Shown: one piece after another, positions 44,918 through 53,998 of the stretch
How the letters are laid out: every line of letters starts with the position of its first letter
Numbering within the stretch: the first letter of the stretch is position 1
NCBI GenBank assembly: GCA_030950395.1
Contig: JAUZRP010000040.1
Span: forward strand, 28,536-92,535
Length of the DNA stretch: 64,000 nt
Source: Desulfonauticus sp.
GTDB lineage: Bacteria > Desulfobacterota > Desulfovibrionia > Desulfovibrionales > Desulfonatronovibrionaceae
Reading direction: 5' to 3'
Translations under genes and position numbers: made by a program
The notes under the pieces: model-generated
What the model was told of the DNA's origin: nothing
The model's input: only the letters and a program-made list of their open reading frames with translations
The model's database searches: none

Positions 44918-46339
44918 TTATTGATAAATTTGTCCCTTGACCCAGGCTCCTCCTAGGGCTTTAATCAAATTTATTTGATTTATAAAGTAGTTTAAACGAG
45001 TTTGTTCTAAATTTAGTTTGGTTTTTAAGAGGGAAATTTTGGCTTGGTTAAGATCCACGTAAGAAGCGTTGCCCTTGTTATATTGGTATTGAGTGAGTAA
45101 AAGATTTTTTTCTTGCAAGTCCAAATTGGCTTTGAGCTGAGCCAATTGTGCCTTGAGACTATGGGAGAGATCAAGGCATACTTCTACTTCTTTAAAGGCC
45201 TGAAGCAATGTCTTGGCGTAATCTATTTCAGCCTTTTTGTACTCTAAAACAGCGATTTCCTCTTCCCTCTTTAGTTTTCCTGCCTCAAATAAAGGTTGAA
45301 CAAGGCCAGCTGCCAGATTAAATAAGGTGTTGGTTGGAGTAAACAATTGCTTTAATTTATTGCTGGTATAACCAGTTTGGCCTGTGAGAGTAATTTGGGG
45401 AAATCTCGCTTTGCGTTTTATTTTTGCCTCCAGAGCCAGTTGTTTTAATTTTTTTTCTTTGGCCAGAATGTCTGGACGAGATTTTAAAAGAGACGAAGGT
45501 AAACCAGGCTTGATGGTCAATTTGATTTGTCTTAATTTTTCCCAGAGAGTAAAGGAAATGGGATGAGGATATTGGTTTAAAAATGTACAGAGCTGGTATT
45601 GAGTAGAAGTTAAATTGTGTTGTAGCTCTTTAAAGGAGTTTTTTAATTCTGCAAGAGTTATTTTTTTTTGGATTATTTGAGAGTAATCTACATTTCCCTG
45701 TTCATAACTTTTTAAAAGATATTTTAAATTAGATTGCTCTAAACAAATTATTTTGGATTGAACTTTAAGTTTATAATCCAATAAACTAAGTTGTAGATAA
45801 GTAGAAACAAAAGAACAAATAATACTTTGACGTAAAGTTTGCACATCATATTGATTTTCTAAAATTTGTTGAAAGGCAGCTTTTTTTTGATCAGAAAGTT
45901 TTCTAAACAAATCTAATTCATAAGATGCCATTAGAAATACAGAATAATTATTTTGAACGAGATATTTTTTTTGATTTGGCATATAGGGGACGTATTTACC
46001 TTCTCGTTGGACTTGAGCTTGTAAATTAAATTGGGGATATAAGGTGCTACCTGTGACGTCTAATTTTTTCTTAAATTGAAGTAGTGTGTAACTAGCTTTT
46101 TTTAAGTCAAAGTTTTTTTGGAGAAGAGAGGCTATAAGTTTGTTTAATCGTGGATCGTGAAAATAATGCCACCAGGCGTTAAGTTTGGGTAAAGAAGATG
46201 AAGAGTCATAATGGTAATGATCAGGATAGGCTATGGATATTTTTTTCCCTAAATCAGGTTCAAAGGAGCAGGCCTGTAAGATAAGAAAACTGAGTAAACC
46301 TAGTTTGAGTAAGTTTTTAATTGTTGGTGTACTTGTCAT
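44918..46339 (-). CDS. TolC/NodT-type outer-membrane efflux lipoprotein
   Basis: Outer-membrane channel of the tripartite RND pump. The signal peptide ends in a lipobox (ILQAC, Cys23), as in NodT/OprM proteins. Two repeats of the TolC-type alpha-hairpin are visible, with SSLLKSRPDILAKEKKLKQL as the hallmark of the family start of repeat two, and a C-terminal QTRLNYFINQINLIKALGG. 473 residues is typical. It is the first gene of the operon, followed by the Rpn-like gene. Confidence 0.9.
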   Translation of the reverse strand: MTSTPTIKNLLKLGLLSFLILQACSFEPDLGKKISIAYPDHYHYDSSSSLPKLNAWWHYFHDPRLNKLIASLLQKNFDLKKASYTLLQFKKKLDVTGSTLYPQFNLQAQVQREGKYVPYMPNQKKYLVQNNYSVFLMASYELDLFRKLSDQKKAAFQQILENQYDVQTLRQSIICSFVSTYLQLSLLDYKLKVQSKIICLEQSNLKYLLKSYEQGNVDYSQIIQKKITLAELKNSFKELQHNLTSTQYQLCTFLNQYPHPISFTLWEKLRQIKLTIKPGLPSSLLKSRPDILAKEKKLKQLALEAKIKRKARFPQITLTGQTGYTSNKLKQLFTPTNTLFNLAAGLVQPLFEAGKLKREEEIAVLEYKKAEIDYAKTLLQAFKEVEVCLDLSHSLKAQLAQLKANLDLQEKNLLLTQYQYNKGNASYVDLNQAKISLLKTKLNLEQTRLNYFINQINLIKALGGAWVKGQIYQ

Positions 46340-46374
46340 TGTGAAGTAAATTAAAAATTTGCTGGCAAAACTAT

Positions 46375-46403
46375 TATTTTGCCCAAAATGTGTTATGTGT
46401 CAA
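46375..46403 (-). promoter_or_regulatory. Candidate promoter of the efflux operon
   Basis: On the minus strand TTGACA (46403-46398), 17-bp spacer, AAAATA (46380-46375), 36 bp before the start of the outer-membrane factor gene. The -35 box is perfect and the -10 box is weak. Confidence 0.4.
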
Positions 46404-46427
46404 GTTTTTACTGTATCTTGAGAAGGG

Positions 46428-47345
46428 TTATTTTTGGGCCAAGGGATGGGCTTTGTCGTAAACTTTGAGAATGGTATCCAGGTTTAGGTGGGTGTAACGT
46501 TGGGTGGTGGAAATGTTTTTATGTCCCAGCAATTCTTGCACAGTGCGCAGATCTGCTCCTGCTTGCAGTAAGTGGGTGGCAAAGCAGTGGCGCAAGGTGT
46601 GCGCGCTTAGGTGAAGGTTTAGTTTGGCTTTGGTTGCAAGGCGCAATAAAATACGGTTAGCTTCGCGGCGGTGTAGGCGTTTTCCCCTGGTGCCAAGGAA
46701 AAAAGCCTGTTCTTGGGGAGATGGATTAAATGCTTGCCTTTGTTCTAAATAGGCCTGCAGTCTTTGAATGGATTTATGACTTAAGGGCAAAAGGCGTTCT
46801 TTTTGTCCTTTCCCCATGACTATTACCACTTCTTGCCCAAGGTCAATGTGGTCTAAGTTTAGATTTAAGGCTTCGCTTATTCTCAGTCCTGAGCCGTAAA
46901 TTAGTTCTGCCAGAGCAATGTCTCGCAGGTTTTTAGGAGTTGGCTCTAGCTCTGTTTCCAATAAAGTTAAGATTTGATCAATGTTTAAAACTCTAGGAAT
47001 TTTTTTGTTTTGTTTTGGATTTTTGATGTTTAAGATAGGGTTATTCTGAATTTTTTTGCGTTTTAATAAAAAGCGAAAAAAGCCCCTTAAAGAAGATAGT
47101 TTTCTGGCCAAAGAGCTTTTTTCCAGATTTTGTGAGTAAAGCAAATTTAAAAATGCTAAAATGTCTTGTTTAGTTATTTCTTCTGGCAAGTCTAAGGTCT
47201 TGTTTTGTTGATTTAAATGCTTTTCAAAATCAATTAAATCTCTGGCATAGGCCCTAAGAGTTGCCTTAGAGTAGCCTTTTTCTATGTCCAGATAGGCGAG
47301 AAACAATTGAAGATTATTGGGCAGATTTTCTTTTGTCCAGGACAT
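46428..47345 (-). CDS. Tyrosine recombinase of the XerC/XerD type
   Basis: Site-specific recombinase that resolves chromosome dimers at dif, or a close relative. The N-terminal SAM-like core-binding domain (FLAYLDIEKGYSKATLRAYA) precedes the catalytic domain with all residues visible: R in YGSGLRISEAL, K in GKGQKERLLPL, H-x-x-R in HTLRHCFATHLL, H in LLGHKNISTT and the nucleophile Y in QRYTHLN. 305 residues matches XerC/D. It overlaps the GGDEF gene by 32 bp. Whether it is XerC, XerD or a single-recombinase system is not decided. Confidence 0.9.
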   Translation of the reverse strand: MSWTKENLPNNLQLFLAYLDIEKGYSKATLRAYARDLIDFEKHLNQQNKTLDLPEEITKQDILAFLNLLYSQNLEKSSLARKLSSLRGFFRFLLKRKKIQNNPILNIKNPKQNKKIPRVLNIDQILTLLETELEPTPKNLRDIALAELIYGSGLRISEALNLNLDHIDLGQEVVIVMGKGQKERLLPLSHKSIQRLQAYLEQRQAFNPSPQEQAFFLGTRGKRLHRREANRILLRLATKAKLNLHLSAHTLRHCFATHLLQAGADLRTVQELLGHKNISTTQRYTHLNLDTILKVYDKAHPLAQK

Positions 47346-48240
47346 AACTGCTTTTGGGATTTTTTTTGGCGATTTTTTTCAGGTTCATAGCTATTTGGGC
47401 TGCTTCTCCATAATGATGCAGTTGTCCATAATTAAAGACCACGGCAATGGAAATAGCCATCAGAGGAAAGGTGCGCACCTGTCCCTGTCTGTCTGTGGAA
47501 ACTATACATTCTCGTTCTCGATCTTCTGGATCGTAAAAATTGGGCACTATACTATCAAAACTCTGGATAATCATTTGACAAGCCTGCTCAACTTTGTCTG
47601 GAGGTAAAATAAAGACAAAGTCGTCTCCTCCCACATGTCCCACAAAGCTATCTTTTGAACCAAAGGCCCTGATGGTGTTGACAATTATCCTTGCGGTCAT
47701 CATCAAAACCTCATCTCCTCTGGAAAAGCCGTATTTATCGTTAAAAGACTTAAAATGATCCAGATCAACATAGGCGAGAGCAAATTCTTTTTTCTGGTCA
47801 ATTAGGCTTTGGATTTTTTTGATAATAGAGGTATTGCCTGGTAGTTTGGTGAGAGGATTAGCATCCAGAGCTCTTGCTGCCCTGTTTAGGGATAGGTTAA
47901 TTCTGGAAGAGACTTCTGCCTTATCTATGGGTTTTAGGAAAAAGTCATCTATTTCTAAATGATTTAGGTCAAAAGAGCTTAAATTTTCTTTGCTAAGAAT
48001 CAAAATAACCGGCACTTGTCTATATACGTTTTCGCTTTTGAATAACTCTACAAGATAGGCAGAAGAAATGTCTTTTAATTCACTATCAATTAGCAGTAGC
48101 GAAGGAGGACTGTTAAAAAAATACTCTATGGCTTCAGCCCCTCTTTCGAATATAGACCAGGTGGCATCAGGGAAAATGCTCTTTAGTTCGTTTAGTAAGT
48201 CCGTTGAATTAGAAATTAAAAAAAATTCTCTTTTGTCCAT
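47314..48240 (-). CDS. Receiver-GGDEF protein (probable diguanylate cyclase)
   Basis: N-terminal receiver-like domain (residues 5-115; SLLLIDSELKDISS holds the likely phosphoacceptor Asp) followed by a GGDEF domain (about 130-300). The active-site loop is GGDDF, a variant that still keeps the acidic pair, after ALAYVDLDHFKSFNDKYG with the metal-binding Asp. No RxxD inhibitory site is seen upstream of the loop. Likely makes cyclic-di-GMP; the HDOD and HD-GYP proteins of the window suggest the wider signalling context. Confidence 0.85.
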   Translation of the reverse strand: MDKREFFLISNSTDLLNELKSIFPDATWSIFERGAEAIEYFFNSPPSLLLIDSELKDISSAYLVELFKSENVYRQVPVILILSKENLSSFDLNHLEIDDFFLKPIDKAEVSSRINLSLNRAARALDANPLTKLPGNTSIIKKIQSLIDQKKEFALAYVDLDHFKSFNDKYGFSRGDEVLMMTARIIVNTIRAFGSKDSFVGHVGGDDFVFILPPDKVEQACQMIIQSFDSIVPNFYDPEDRERECIVSTDRQGQVRTFPLMAISIAVVFNYGQLHHYGEAAQIAMNLKKIAKKNPKSSYVLDKRKSAQ

Positions 48241-48252
48241 AAGATAGCTTTA

Positions 48253-49092
48253 TTAATCTTCTGGTTTAAAATCAGATAATTCTAAGAAATTATCCACCAA
48301 TTCGTCTAAGATCTCTTCAAATAGGTTGGGTGTCAGTTTTAGGATTTTAAAAGCCCTGGCATCTAGCTTACTTACATTGTCATCCCCTGCAAAACCTACT
48401 TCAAACAAGCGGGTAATAAAGTCTGCCAGGTGGACTACTGCTGCCATTTCAGGATAGTGTTGCGCACTTTGGACTTGATGATGCCAGGCTAATCCTTCTC
48501 TTAGACGTAAAGGAAGATGCCAATAATCGGCCAACCAGGCGTTTATCCTGTCGTGTCCAAAACCCATAACTTTTTTTTCTGCCACGTAATAAGGGATGTC
48601 TTCTTTTTTTACTAGCTCTTCAACTTCTGCCTTTAATTCTGGCAATTGTACTAGAGCTATAACTTTACCTAGATCGTGGAGCAAACCAGCTACAGCGTAT
48701 TCTTCTGGATCTTTTAGTTTTACTTTCTTGGCTATGGTAGAAGAGGCCAGAGCACAACCTAAACTGTGTTCCCATAGACCAATCATAGATTGATTCATAA
48801 TGTCAAAAACAGAGGTACTGATGATAAGGCCCTTAATTACGTTAAATCCCAGAAGCACCAGAGCGTGTTGGATGGTAGAAATTCTTCTGGGAAAACCATA
48901 AATGGGAGAATTCACCATTTTTAATACTTTGGCTGATAAAACCTGATCTTTGGAGATGACTTGAGCTACTTTTTCCGTGGATACCGTAGGGTCTTCTAAT
49001 AATTTGCTCACTTCAGCCAATACTTGAGGAAGGGTGGGCAAGTCTTTTATGGCCAGAACCTTTTTTTTGGATTCTAAACGCAAATCTTGCAT
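48253..49092 (-). CDS. HDOD domain protein
   Basis: HDOD domains are HD-superfamily modules without known enzyme activity, found in signalling proteins. The pattern LPTLPQVLAEVSKLLEDP, VISKDQVLSAKVLKMVNSP and GFPRRISTIQHALVLLGFN is clear. It keeps a VAGLLHDLGKVIALVQ stretch, so the HD residues are partly present, and a more distal WHHQV motif. 279 residues. It lies between a GGDEF protein gene and a small gene in one direction. Confidence 0.88.
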   Translation of the reverse strand: MQDLRLESKKKVLAIKDLPTLPQVLAEVSKLLEDPTVSTEKVAQVISKDQVLSAKVLKMVNSPIYGFPRRISTIQHALVLLGFNVIKGLIISTSVFDIMNQSMIGLWEHSLGCALASSTIAKKVKLKDPEEYAVAGLLHDLGKVIALVQLPELKAEVEELVKKEDIPYYVAEKKVMGFGHDRINAWLADYWHLPLRLREGLAWHHQVQSAQHYPEMAAVVHLADFITRLFEVGFAGDDNVSKLDARAFKILKLTPNLFEEILDELVDNFLELSDFKPED

Positions 49093-49096
49093 AAGG

Positions 49097-49441
49097 TTAT
49101 TCTCCTTCTGAAGAAGCAGCTAATTCACTAGCAGCTTTGCGTTGGAAGTAATTTTTAATCAGTTTTTTTATTTTTTGCATAAAGGGATCATCTTTGTAAT
49201 ATCTAAATAGATAATCTAGACGTTCGATCCTTTTTTGAAAACTAGGGCTTGTGGCTAAACCCTCCAGATCAAGAGGTTCTCCTTTGACCGTAAGGCTTTT
49301 TATACCTTTTTTTTCTAAAATTTTAATGGCATTTTCCGTGAGCTTTGCCCCTTTGGCTAACAAAACCTGACCTGATTCTGTGCAGGCTGGTTTTTCCAAT
49401 TCCATCCCTGGTTGGGCAAGATTTATAGGTATTTTTTGCAT
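49097..49441 (-). CDS. Small protein with a PGM-type N-terminal domain as in HD-GYP proteins
   Basis: Function unknown. Residues 3-55 (INLAQPGMELEKPACTESG, then LLAKGAKLTENAIKILEKKG) match the short beta/alpha segment often found before HD-GYP domains, but here it stands alone and is followed by a basic helical tail with FRYYKDDPFMQKIKK. It is 4 bp from the HDOD gene and 3 bp from dprA, so the four genes form one transcription unit. Confidence 0.6.
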   Translation of the reverse strand: MQKIPINLAQPGMELEKPACTESGQVLLAKGAKLTENAIKILEKKGIKSLTVKGEPLDLEGLATSPSFQKRIERLDYLFRYYKDDPFMQKIKKLIKNYFQRKAASELAASSEGE

Positions 49442-49444
49442 GTT

Positions 49445-50626
49445 CTAAAACTCCTGTTTTACGCTAAAATACATACCAGGCAAGCGTTTAATTATTCCTT
49501 TTACTTCTAGCTGAAGCAAGATACTATTTAGTTCTCCTGAGGAAAAATCTAACGTGTTAGTTAGTTTGTCTATATGTATTTTATCTTCCTTTTGGAGCAA
49601 AGAAACAATTTTTTTCTCTGCATTGTTTAATCCCTGCAAACTTTGTGTTGCCATCGGACCTAAAGAAGTGTTTTCAATGTCCAAAGAACCTATCTGAGAA
49701 TTTGTATCTATCGTTATGTGGTTGGACCTTTGTGGCGCAGGAAGTGGGTTAATCTTAAATTGAAATTGCAAAATGTCAAATATATCTTGGACACTCTGAA
49801 TAAGGTAGGCGCCTTGTTGAATGAGACGATTGCATCCTGCAGAGTTTGGCATCTTGCAGGTGCCTGGTAGGGCAAATATTTCCCGACCTTGTTCCAGGGC
49901 GTACTGGGCAGTTATCAGAGCTCCACTTTTTTCTTTGGCCTCAATTACTATAACTCCAAGAGACAGTCCACTGATAATCCTATTTCTTAATGGGAAGTTA
50001 TGAGCCTCGGGAGCGGTGTCTGGGATATATTCAGAAAGCAACAGCCCTTTTTGCTTGATTTTTTGTTTTAAGCCAGCATTGGACGAGGGATAATTGACAT
50101 TGATCCCACAGCCCAGGACTGCAATGGTTGAGCCGTGCTCTAAAGCAGCAGCATGAGCTATACTATCAATACCTACAGCCAGACCAGAGACTATACATAG
50201 ACCAGCTTTGCTTAAAGCACTGGCTATTTCTTGGGTCATTTGCTGGCCGTATCTGGTGGCGTTTCTAGTGCCTACTATAGCTATACAGGGTTTTGAGAGC
50301 ACGTCTTTTTGGCCTGACCAGAACAAAATAGGCGGAGGAGATGGAATCTGTTTTAGCAGATAGGGATAATCTTTATCTGTTAATAATAGGTAAGGAACTT
50401 TTTGCTGATTTATTTTGTTTAATAGTTTGGTGGCCTTGTTTTCCCATACTTTTTTTTTAAATTGCTCGGACGTTTTTAAAAAAGGGAAAACCTCAGCGAC
50501 TTGCAAAAGGGCTTTAGGTGCAGAAGGTTCTAATTGTAAAAGCTGTTTTATGCGACTTGGTCCAAGTCCTTTAATAGAGCTCAAACACAGGAAGGCAAAT
50601 AATTTTTCTGACCTGGAAGTGTTCAT
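49445..50626 (-). CDS. dprA: DNA processing protein DprA
   Basis: Binds incoming single-stranded DNA in natural transformation and loads RecA. The Rossmann-like core is intact: IVGTRNATRYGQQM, then IVSGLAVGIDSIAHAAALEH and IAVLGCGINVNYPSSN, PLRNRIISGLS and EAKEKSGALITAQYALEQGR. N-terminal helical (SAM-like) and C-terminal winged-helix regions are both present in the 393 residues. With type IV pili in the window, competence is possible. Confidence 0.94.
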   Translation of the reverse strand: MNTSRSEKLFAFLCLSSIKGLGPSRIKQLLQLEPSAPKALLQVAEVFPFLKTSEQFKKKVWENKATKLLNKINQQKVPYLLLTDKDYPYLLKQIPSPPPILFWSGQKDVLSKPCIAIVGTRNATRYGQQMTQEIASALSKAGLCIVSGLAVGIDSIAHAAALEHGSTIAVLGCGINVNYPSSNAGLKQKIKQKGLLLSEYIPDTAPEAHNFPLRNRIISGLSLGVIVIEAKEKSGALITAQYALEQGREIFALPGTCKMPNSAGCNRLIQQGAYLIQSVQDIFDILQFQFKINPLPAPQRSNHITIDTNSQIGSLDIENTSLGPMATQSLQGLNNAEKKIVSLLQKEDKIHIDKLTNTLDFSSGELNSILLQLEVKGIIKRLPGMYFSVKQEF

Positions 50627-50754
50627 TAAAAATTATAGAGATCCTTTTTGTTTTCAGGCTATGCCCCCTGGGCATTTAGTCAGTCTTACAAAGAGAATAA
50701 AGTAACACTCTTTGCTAATGGTACAATTTGAACTAAACACATTTTTAGGATAGT

Positions 50755-51444
50755 TTATAATGTTTTTAGTTTTGCCCTGGCTTTGGAAACAACGTCAGAT
50801 TTAGGATAATCCTGTAGCAGTATGTTCAAATAAAATTTGGCGTTTTGTTTGTCTCCCAGCTCTGCATAAGCATAGGCTATTTTTAATAAGGCATGAGCAG
50901 CCTTATAGTGCTTGGGAAATAAAGATGTTACTTTTTTAAAGGCTAAAATAGACTGGGCGTATTGTTTTTCACTATAATAACTTTCCCCAATCCAATAATA
51001 GGCATTGGGCAGTAATTTGGTTTTGGGAAAAAGTTTGATTAAACGCTCCAAGATTTTTCGCCCTTGCTGGGGCTTGTGATGCAAGATTAGGTTTAATCCT
51101 TGTTTGTATAGATCTAGATCTGTTTGTTGGGGAGTGGAAAGGCTCGTTTCTTTTGTTTGTTTTTTTGGGTATTCATTTTTTAATTCGGTTTTTAAATTTT
51201 TTTCTTCTATCTGGGATTTATTGTTTTGTTTTTCCAAACATTTTACTTTTTGTTCTAAGTTTTTTACCTTATTTTCTAAGGTTAAATAGGCGCTTTCTAA
51301 TTTTTCCAGACGCCATTGGGTTGAATTGTTGGTGTAACATAACACATAAGAAGGGAGCTGAGGAGTTTTAGGTTGGAGCAGAGAACAACCAGATAAAAAT
51401 AAGCTTAGTATAATCCCTGTAAGAAGCCAAAAAAAATGTTTCAT
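50755..51444 (-). CDS. CpoB/YbgF-like TPR lipoprotein
   Basis: Envelope protein of the Tol-Pal-linked CpoB type. The signal peptide ends in a lipobox (LFLSGC, Cys20). A coiled coil (about 45-80, ENKVKNLEQKVKCLEKQ) is followed by a C-terminal TPR array (LPNAYYWIGESYYSEKQYAQ, then AAHALLKIAYAYAELGDKQN), which is the CpoB/YbgF order. Most CpoB proteins are not lipoproteins, so this is a variant. No tol or pal genes are near. Confidence 0.82.
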   Translation of the reverse strand: MKHFFWLLTGIILSLFLSGCSLLQPKTPQLPSYVLCYTNNSTQWRLEKLESAYLTLENKVKNLEQKVKCLEKQNNKSQIEEKNLKTELKNEYPKKQTKETSLSTPQQTDLDLYKQGLNLILHHKPQQGRKILERLIKLFPKTKLLPNAYYWIGESYYSEKQYAQSILAFKKVTSLFPKHYKAAHALLKIAYAYAELGDKQNAKFYLNILLQDYPKSDVVSKARAKLKTL

Positions 51445-51657
51445 CCGTTTGTCCTTTGTTTATTTGTAGTTGGTTTGGTCTGTTAAAGTTAGTTTTATTT
51501 AAGAGTTTGATGGCATCACGTCTTGTATTAAGATTAGGTTTTGACATTCCTTTAGAAAAAAAATCTTGCTTTGGCAATATAAAAATGATTATCTTCAGGG
51601 TATAATTTGTCCTACAAAGATGATCAAATAATTTTTGATTAGCCAACAGGATGAGGT

Positions 51658-52605
51658 ATGCTTTCAAGGAGAAGTTTTTTGCAAGGTGTGCTGGCTAGCA
51701 GTGCTGGCTTGATGTTACCAGGTACTGTTGAAGCCTACGATAGAGGAGAAGTTTTGGCCACCTTGTTGGATTTGAGCAAGTGTGTGGGGTGTGGGGAGTG
51801 TGTGTCTGCTTGTAAAGAAGTAAATAAATCTAAGTTTCCTGTCCCTAAAAAACCATTTCCTAAAATGTATCCTTCTAGGGTGAAAGTGGCTGATTGGTCA
51901 GATAAACAAGATGTGGATGATCGCTTAACTCCTTATAATTGGTTGTTTATTCAAACTGCTACAGGCACGTGGCAGGGGAAAGAATTTGAGATCAACATTC
52001 CTAGACGTTGCTTGCATTGTCTTGTCCCGCCTTGTGCCAATTTGTGCCCTTGGGGAGCTTGTTTAAAACAGAAAAATGGTATTGTCCGCATAAATGCGGA
52101 TATCTGTCTTGGTGGATCTAAGTGTAAGAGTGTGTGTCCTTGGCATATTCCTGAAAGACAGACAGGAGTAGGGCTATATTTAAAATTGTTGCCTTCGTAT
52201 GCTGGAAATGGGGTGATGTATAAGTGTGATAGGTGTTATGATAAAATAGCCCAGGGAAAGGTGCCAGCTTGTATAGAAGTGTGTCCTGAAGGAGTACAAA
52301 TAATAGGTCCAAGGGATGAGATTATCGCTAAAGCTCACGAATTGGCTAAAAAAATGAATGGTTATATTTATGGAGAGTACGAAAATGGGGGCACAAATAC
52401 GATTTATGTTTCACCAGTTCCTTTTGAGGTTTTAAATAAATGCATAGAAAAGGGTCCAGGTAAGCCTCATTTGGACAAGGTGCCTTATTCCATGGACAAA
52501 GAAGAATATCTAGGACAGGCAGTGCTTACTGCTCCTGTTGTAGGATTGCTTGCTGGTGTTTTGACTGTTTTAAGCAAATTTAAAAAAGACGAGGGAGAGA
52601 ATTAA
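51658..52605 (+). CDS. Tat-exported ferredoxin-type protein with four [4Fe-4S] sites
   Basis: Electron-transfer subunit of the FdnH/HybA type. A twin-arginine signal (SRRSFLQGVLA) directs export. Four cysteine clusters are visible: CVGCGECVSACKEVN, CLHCLVPPCANLCPWG, CLGGSKCKSVCPWHIP and CDRCYDKIAQGKVPACIEVC. A C-terminal helix (VLTAPVVGLLAGVLTVL) should anchor it on the periplasmic side. It overlaps by one base the cytochrome b gene. No catalytic subunit is adjacent, so the donor is unknown; a periplasmic cytochrome or a separately encoded dehydrogenase is possible. Confidence 0.87.
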   Translation: MLSRRSFLQGVLASSAGLMLPGTVEAYDRGEVLATLLDLSKCVGCGECVSACKEVNKSKFPVPKKPFPKMYPSRVKVADWSDKQDVDDRLTPYNWLFIQTATGTWQGKEFEINIPRRCLHCLVPPCANLCPWGACLKQKNGIVRINADICLGGSKCKSVCPWHIPERQTGVGLYLKLLPSYAGNGVMYKCDRCYDKIAQGKVPACIEVCPEGVQIIGPRDEIIAKAHELAKKMNGYIYGEYENGGTNTIYVSPVPFEVLNKCIEKGPGKPHLDKVPYSMDKEEYLGQAVLTAPVVGLLAGVLTVLSKFKKDEGEN

Positions 52606-53063
52606 TGCTTGGCTGGAATAAATCCTGGAAAAGATTGTTTGCTATTTTGGTTGGTTTATTAATGCTTACAGGTTTTGCCCAGATGCCAATTTTTAAGCGT
52701 TATTATATTGCAGATTTGCCAGGCTTGGGATGGACTGCTGATTTTTATTTTAATCATCGTTTTCACTATGTACTAGCAACGATATTAATCTTGATGATTT
52801 TTTTTCAAATAGGTAGAGTTATAGCTTCTGGCAGCCTGAGATACGTTACCTGGTTTGGATGGATTAAAGTTGTTTTGTGGGCAGGTATTATTATAACAGG
52901 CATACTTAGAGTTTTAAAAAATTTTCCTGATTTTTATTTTAATCCTAAAATGGTAATGTATATCGATTGGTTGCACCTCGCTTTTCCTTTTATTTTAGGT
53001 CTTGTTGCCTTATGGGGAAAATTTTTTAAGAAAAAATATCTGATTTGTCCTTATGAAGATTAA
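52605..53063 (+). CDS. Cytochrome b-type membrane subunit (FDH gamma/cytochrome b561-like)
   Basis: Four transmembrane helices in 152 residues. Histidines that could bind heme b are in FNHRFHYVLATIL and IDWLHLAFPFILG. Start ATG shares a base with the stop of the Fe-S gene, so the two form a module that would pass electrons from the periplasmic Fe-S protein to the quinone pool, or the reverse. It is shorter than FdnI (about 217 residues). Assignment as heme protein rests on the histidines and context. Confidence 0.7.
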   Translation: MLGWNKSWKRLFAILVGLLMLTGFAQMPIFKRYYIADLPGLGWTADFYFNHRFHYVLATILILMIFFQIGRVIASGSLRYVTWFGWIKVVLWAGIIITGILRVLKNFPDFYFNPKMVMYIDWLHLAFPFILGLVALWGKFFKKKYLICPYED

Positions 53064-53240
53064 ATTACCTAAAAAAATGAATGTTTTCTATAAGAAGCTC
53101 TTATCTTTGTTAAATCCGGAGAACTTTTAGTTTTTTGGGTATGCGAGGCCAGGTTTTAGGCCTTAATTGCAAAGTTTTGCTGCAATAGATTTGATCTAGG
53201 AGGATTTAGATGGAGGGGGACAAAATAGCCCCCAGGATGA

Positions 53241-53969
53241 CTACTTGTTTTTAGGTTTGGGAGGGTTGGTAATAGGCAATTTGTAGGTTTCAATTTTGCC
53301 TGAGGGAGTTCTGACTGTAAGTAAAATAGAAGTAATTTCTTTTTGAGCCGGAAAGTAAACATAACCCATTTTGGTCATAAAGGGAGGAATAGGATCTTCT
53401 TTCCAGGCGTAAGTTGTTATTTCTTTTTGAATAAATTCTTTTAGTTGTCTTTCTGCCTCAGGTACAGAGCTTACTCCCATGGCAGTACCACCAATGGCAG
53501 CTCCTACCCCTGCTCCGGCAAGAGCATTGTCTCCTCCAAGAGCGGCCAAAATAGCCCCTAGTCCTGCCCCAACAAATGCTCCCAGTCCACCAGAACGCAA
53601 GGCATTTTGGGTGGTTTGCTTAAAGGTTTCTGAAGCAAAGACCAATCTTGTTGCTTCGTCTGGAGTATATGGCAGATATTCTCCGTATTTTTCTGAAATA
53701 CCGTGAATTTCTTGTAGAAGAATATAAGGTGTTTCATCAGATTTGTTTTTGAATACCAGAAATACAGGCAATAATCCTGCTTTGCTGTAATTTAGGCCCT
53801 GTCCTTCGTATTGATATCTTAGAGCAGCTATATCCCACTCTGGAGTTTTAATACTTTCTTTTACTTGAGAAGGTTCAATTACCCTTCTAGGTTGCGGTAG
53901 GGGATGGGTTGCCATACAGGCACTTAAGAAAAATAACGCCGTAATAATACTCATTAGTTTGGCCTTCAT
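53241..53969 (-). CDS. Lipoprotein with glycine-zipper segment
   Basis: Not assigned to a named family. The signal peptide ends in a lipobox (FLSAC, Cys18). The middle has a glycine-zipper (GLGAFVGAGLGAILAALGG, then AGAGVGAAIGGTAMGVSS), a motif that inserts in or spans membranes. The C-terminal half is strand-rich (YVYFPAQKEITSILLTVRTP). A role in the outer membrane is likely. It lies alone between the cytochrome b gene (convergent) and a membrane protein gene in the same direction, 29 bp away. Confidence 0.7.
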   Translation of the reverse strand: MKAKLMSIITALFFLSACMATHPLPQPRRVIEPSQVKESIKTPEWDIAALRYQYEGQGLNYSKAGLLPVFLVFKNKSDETPYILLQEIHGISEKYGEYLPYTPDEATRLVFASETFKQTTQNALRSGGLGAFVGAGLGAILAALGGDNALAGAGVGAAIGGTAMGVSSVPEAERQLKEFIQKEITTYAWKEDPIPPFMTKMGYVYFPAQKEITSILLTVRTPSGKIETYKLPITNPPKPKNK

Positions 53970-53998
53970 AACTGCCTCCTGATCGTTTTCTCAAATTT

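Noticed and set aside
50641..50700. Small palindrome ATGCCCCCTGGGCAT between the CpoB-like gene and dprA.
   Set aside because: Six-base arms without a T-run or conserved context; not enough to call a terminator or operator.
51368..51667. A 99-codon open frame on the minus strand upstream of the CpoB-like gene.
   Set aside because: It overlaps the CpoB-like gene by 77 bp and the Fe-S gene start, has no good ribosome binding site and no recognisable feature.
53202..53250. A short frame starting ATGGAGGGGGACAAAATAGC behind AGGAGG.
   Set aside because: It would code for only 14 residues and runs into the end of the convergent gene. The GGGGG...CCCCC hairpin in it has no T-run, so it is not called a terminator either.
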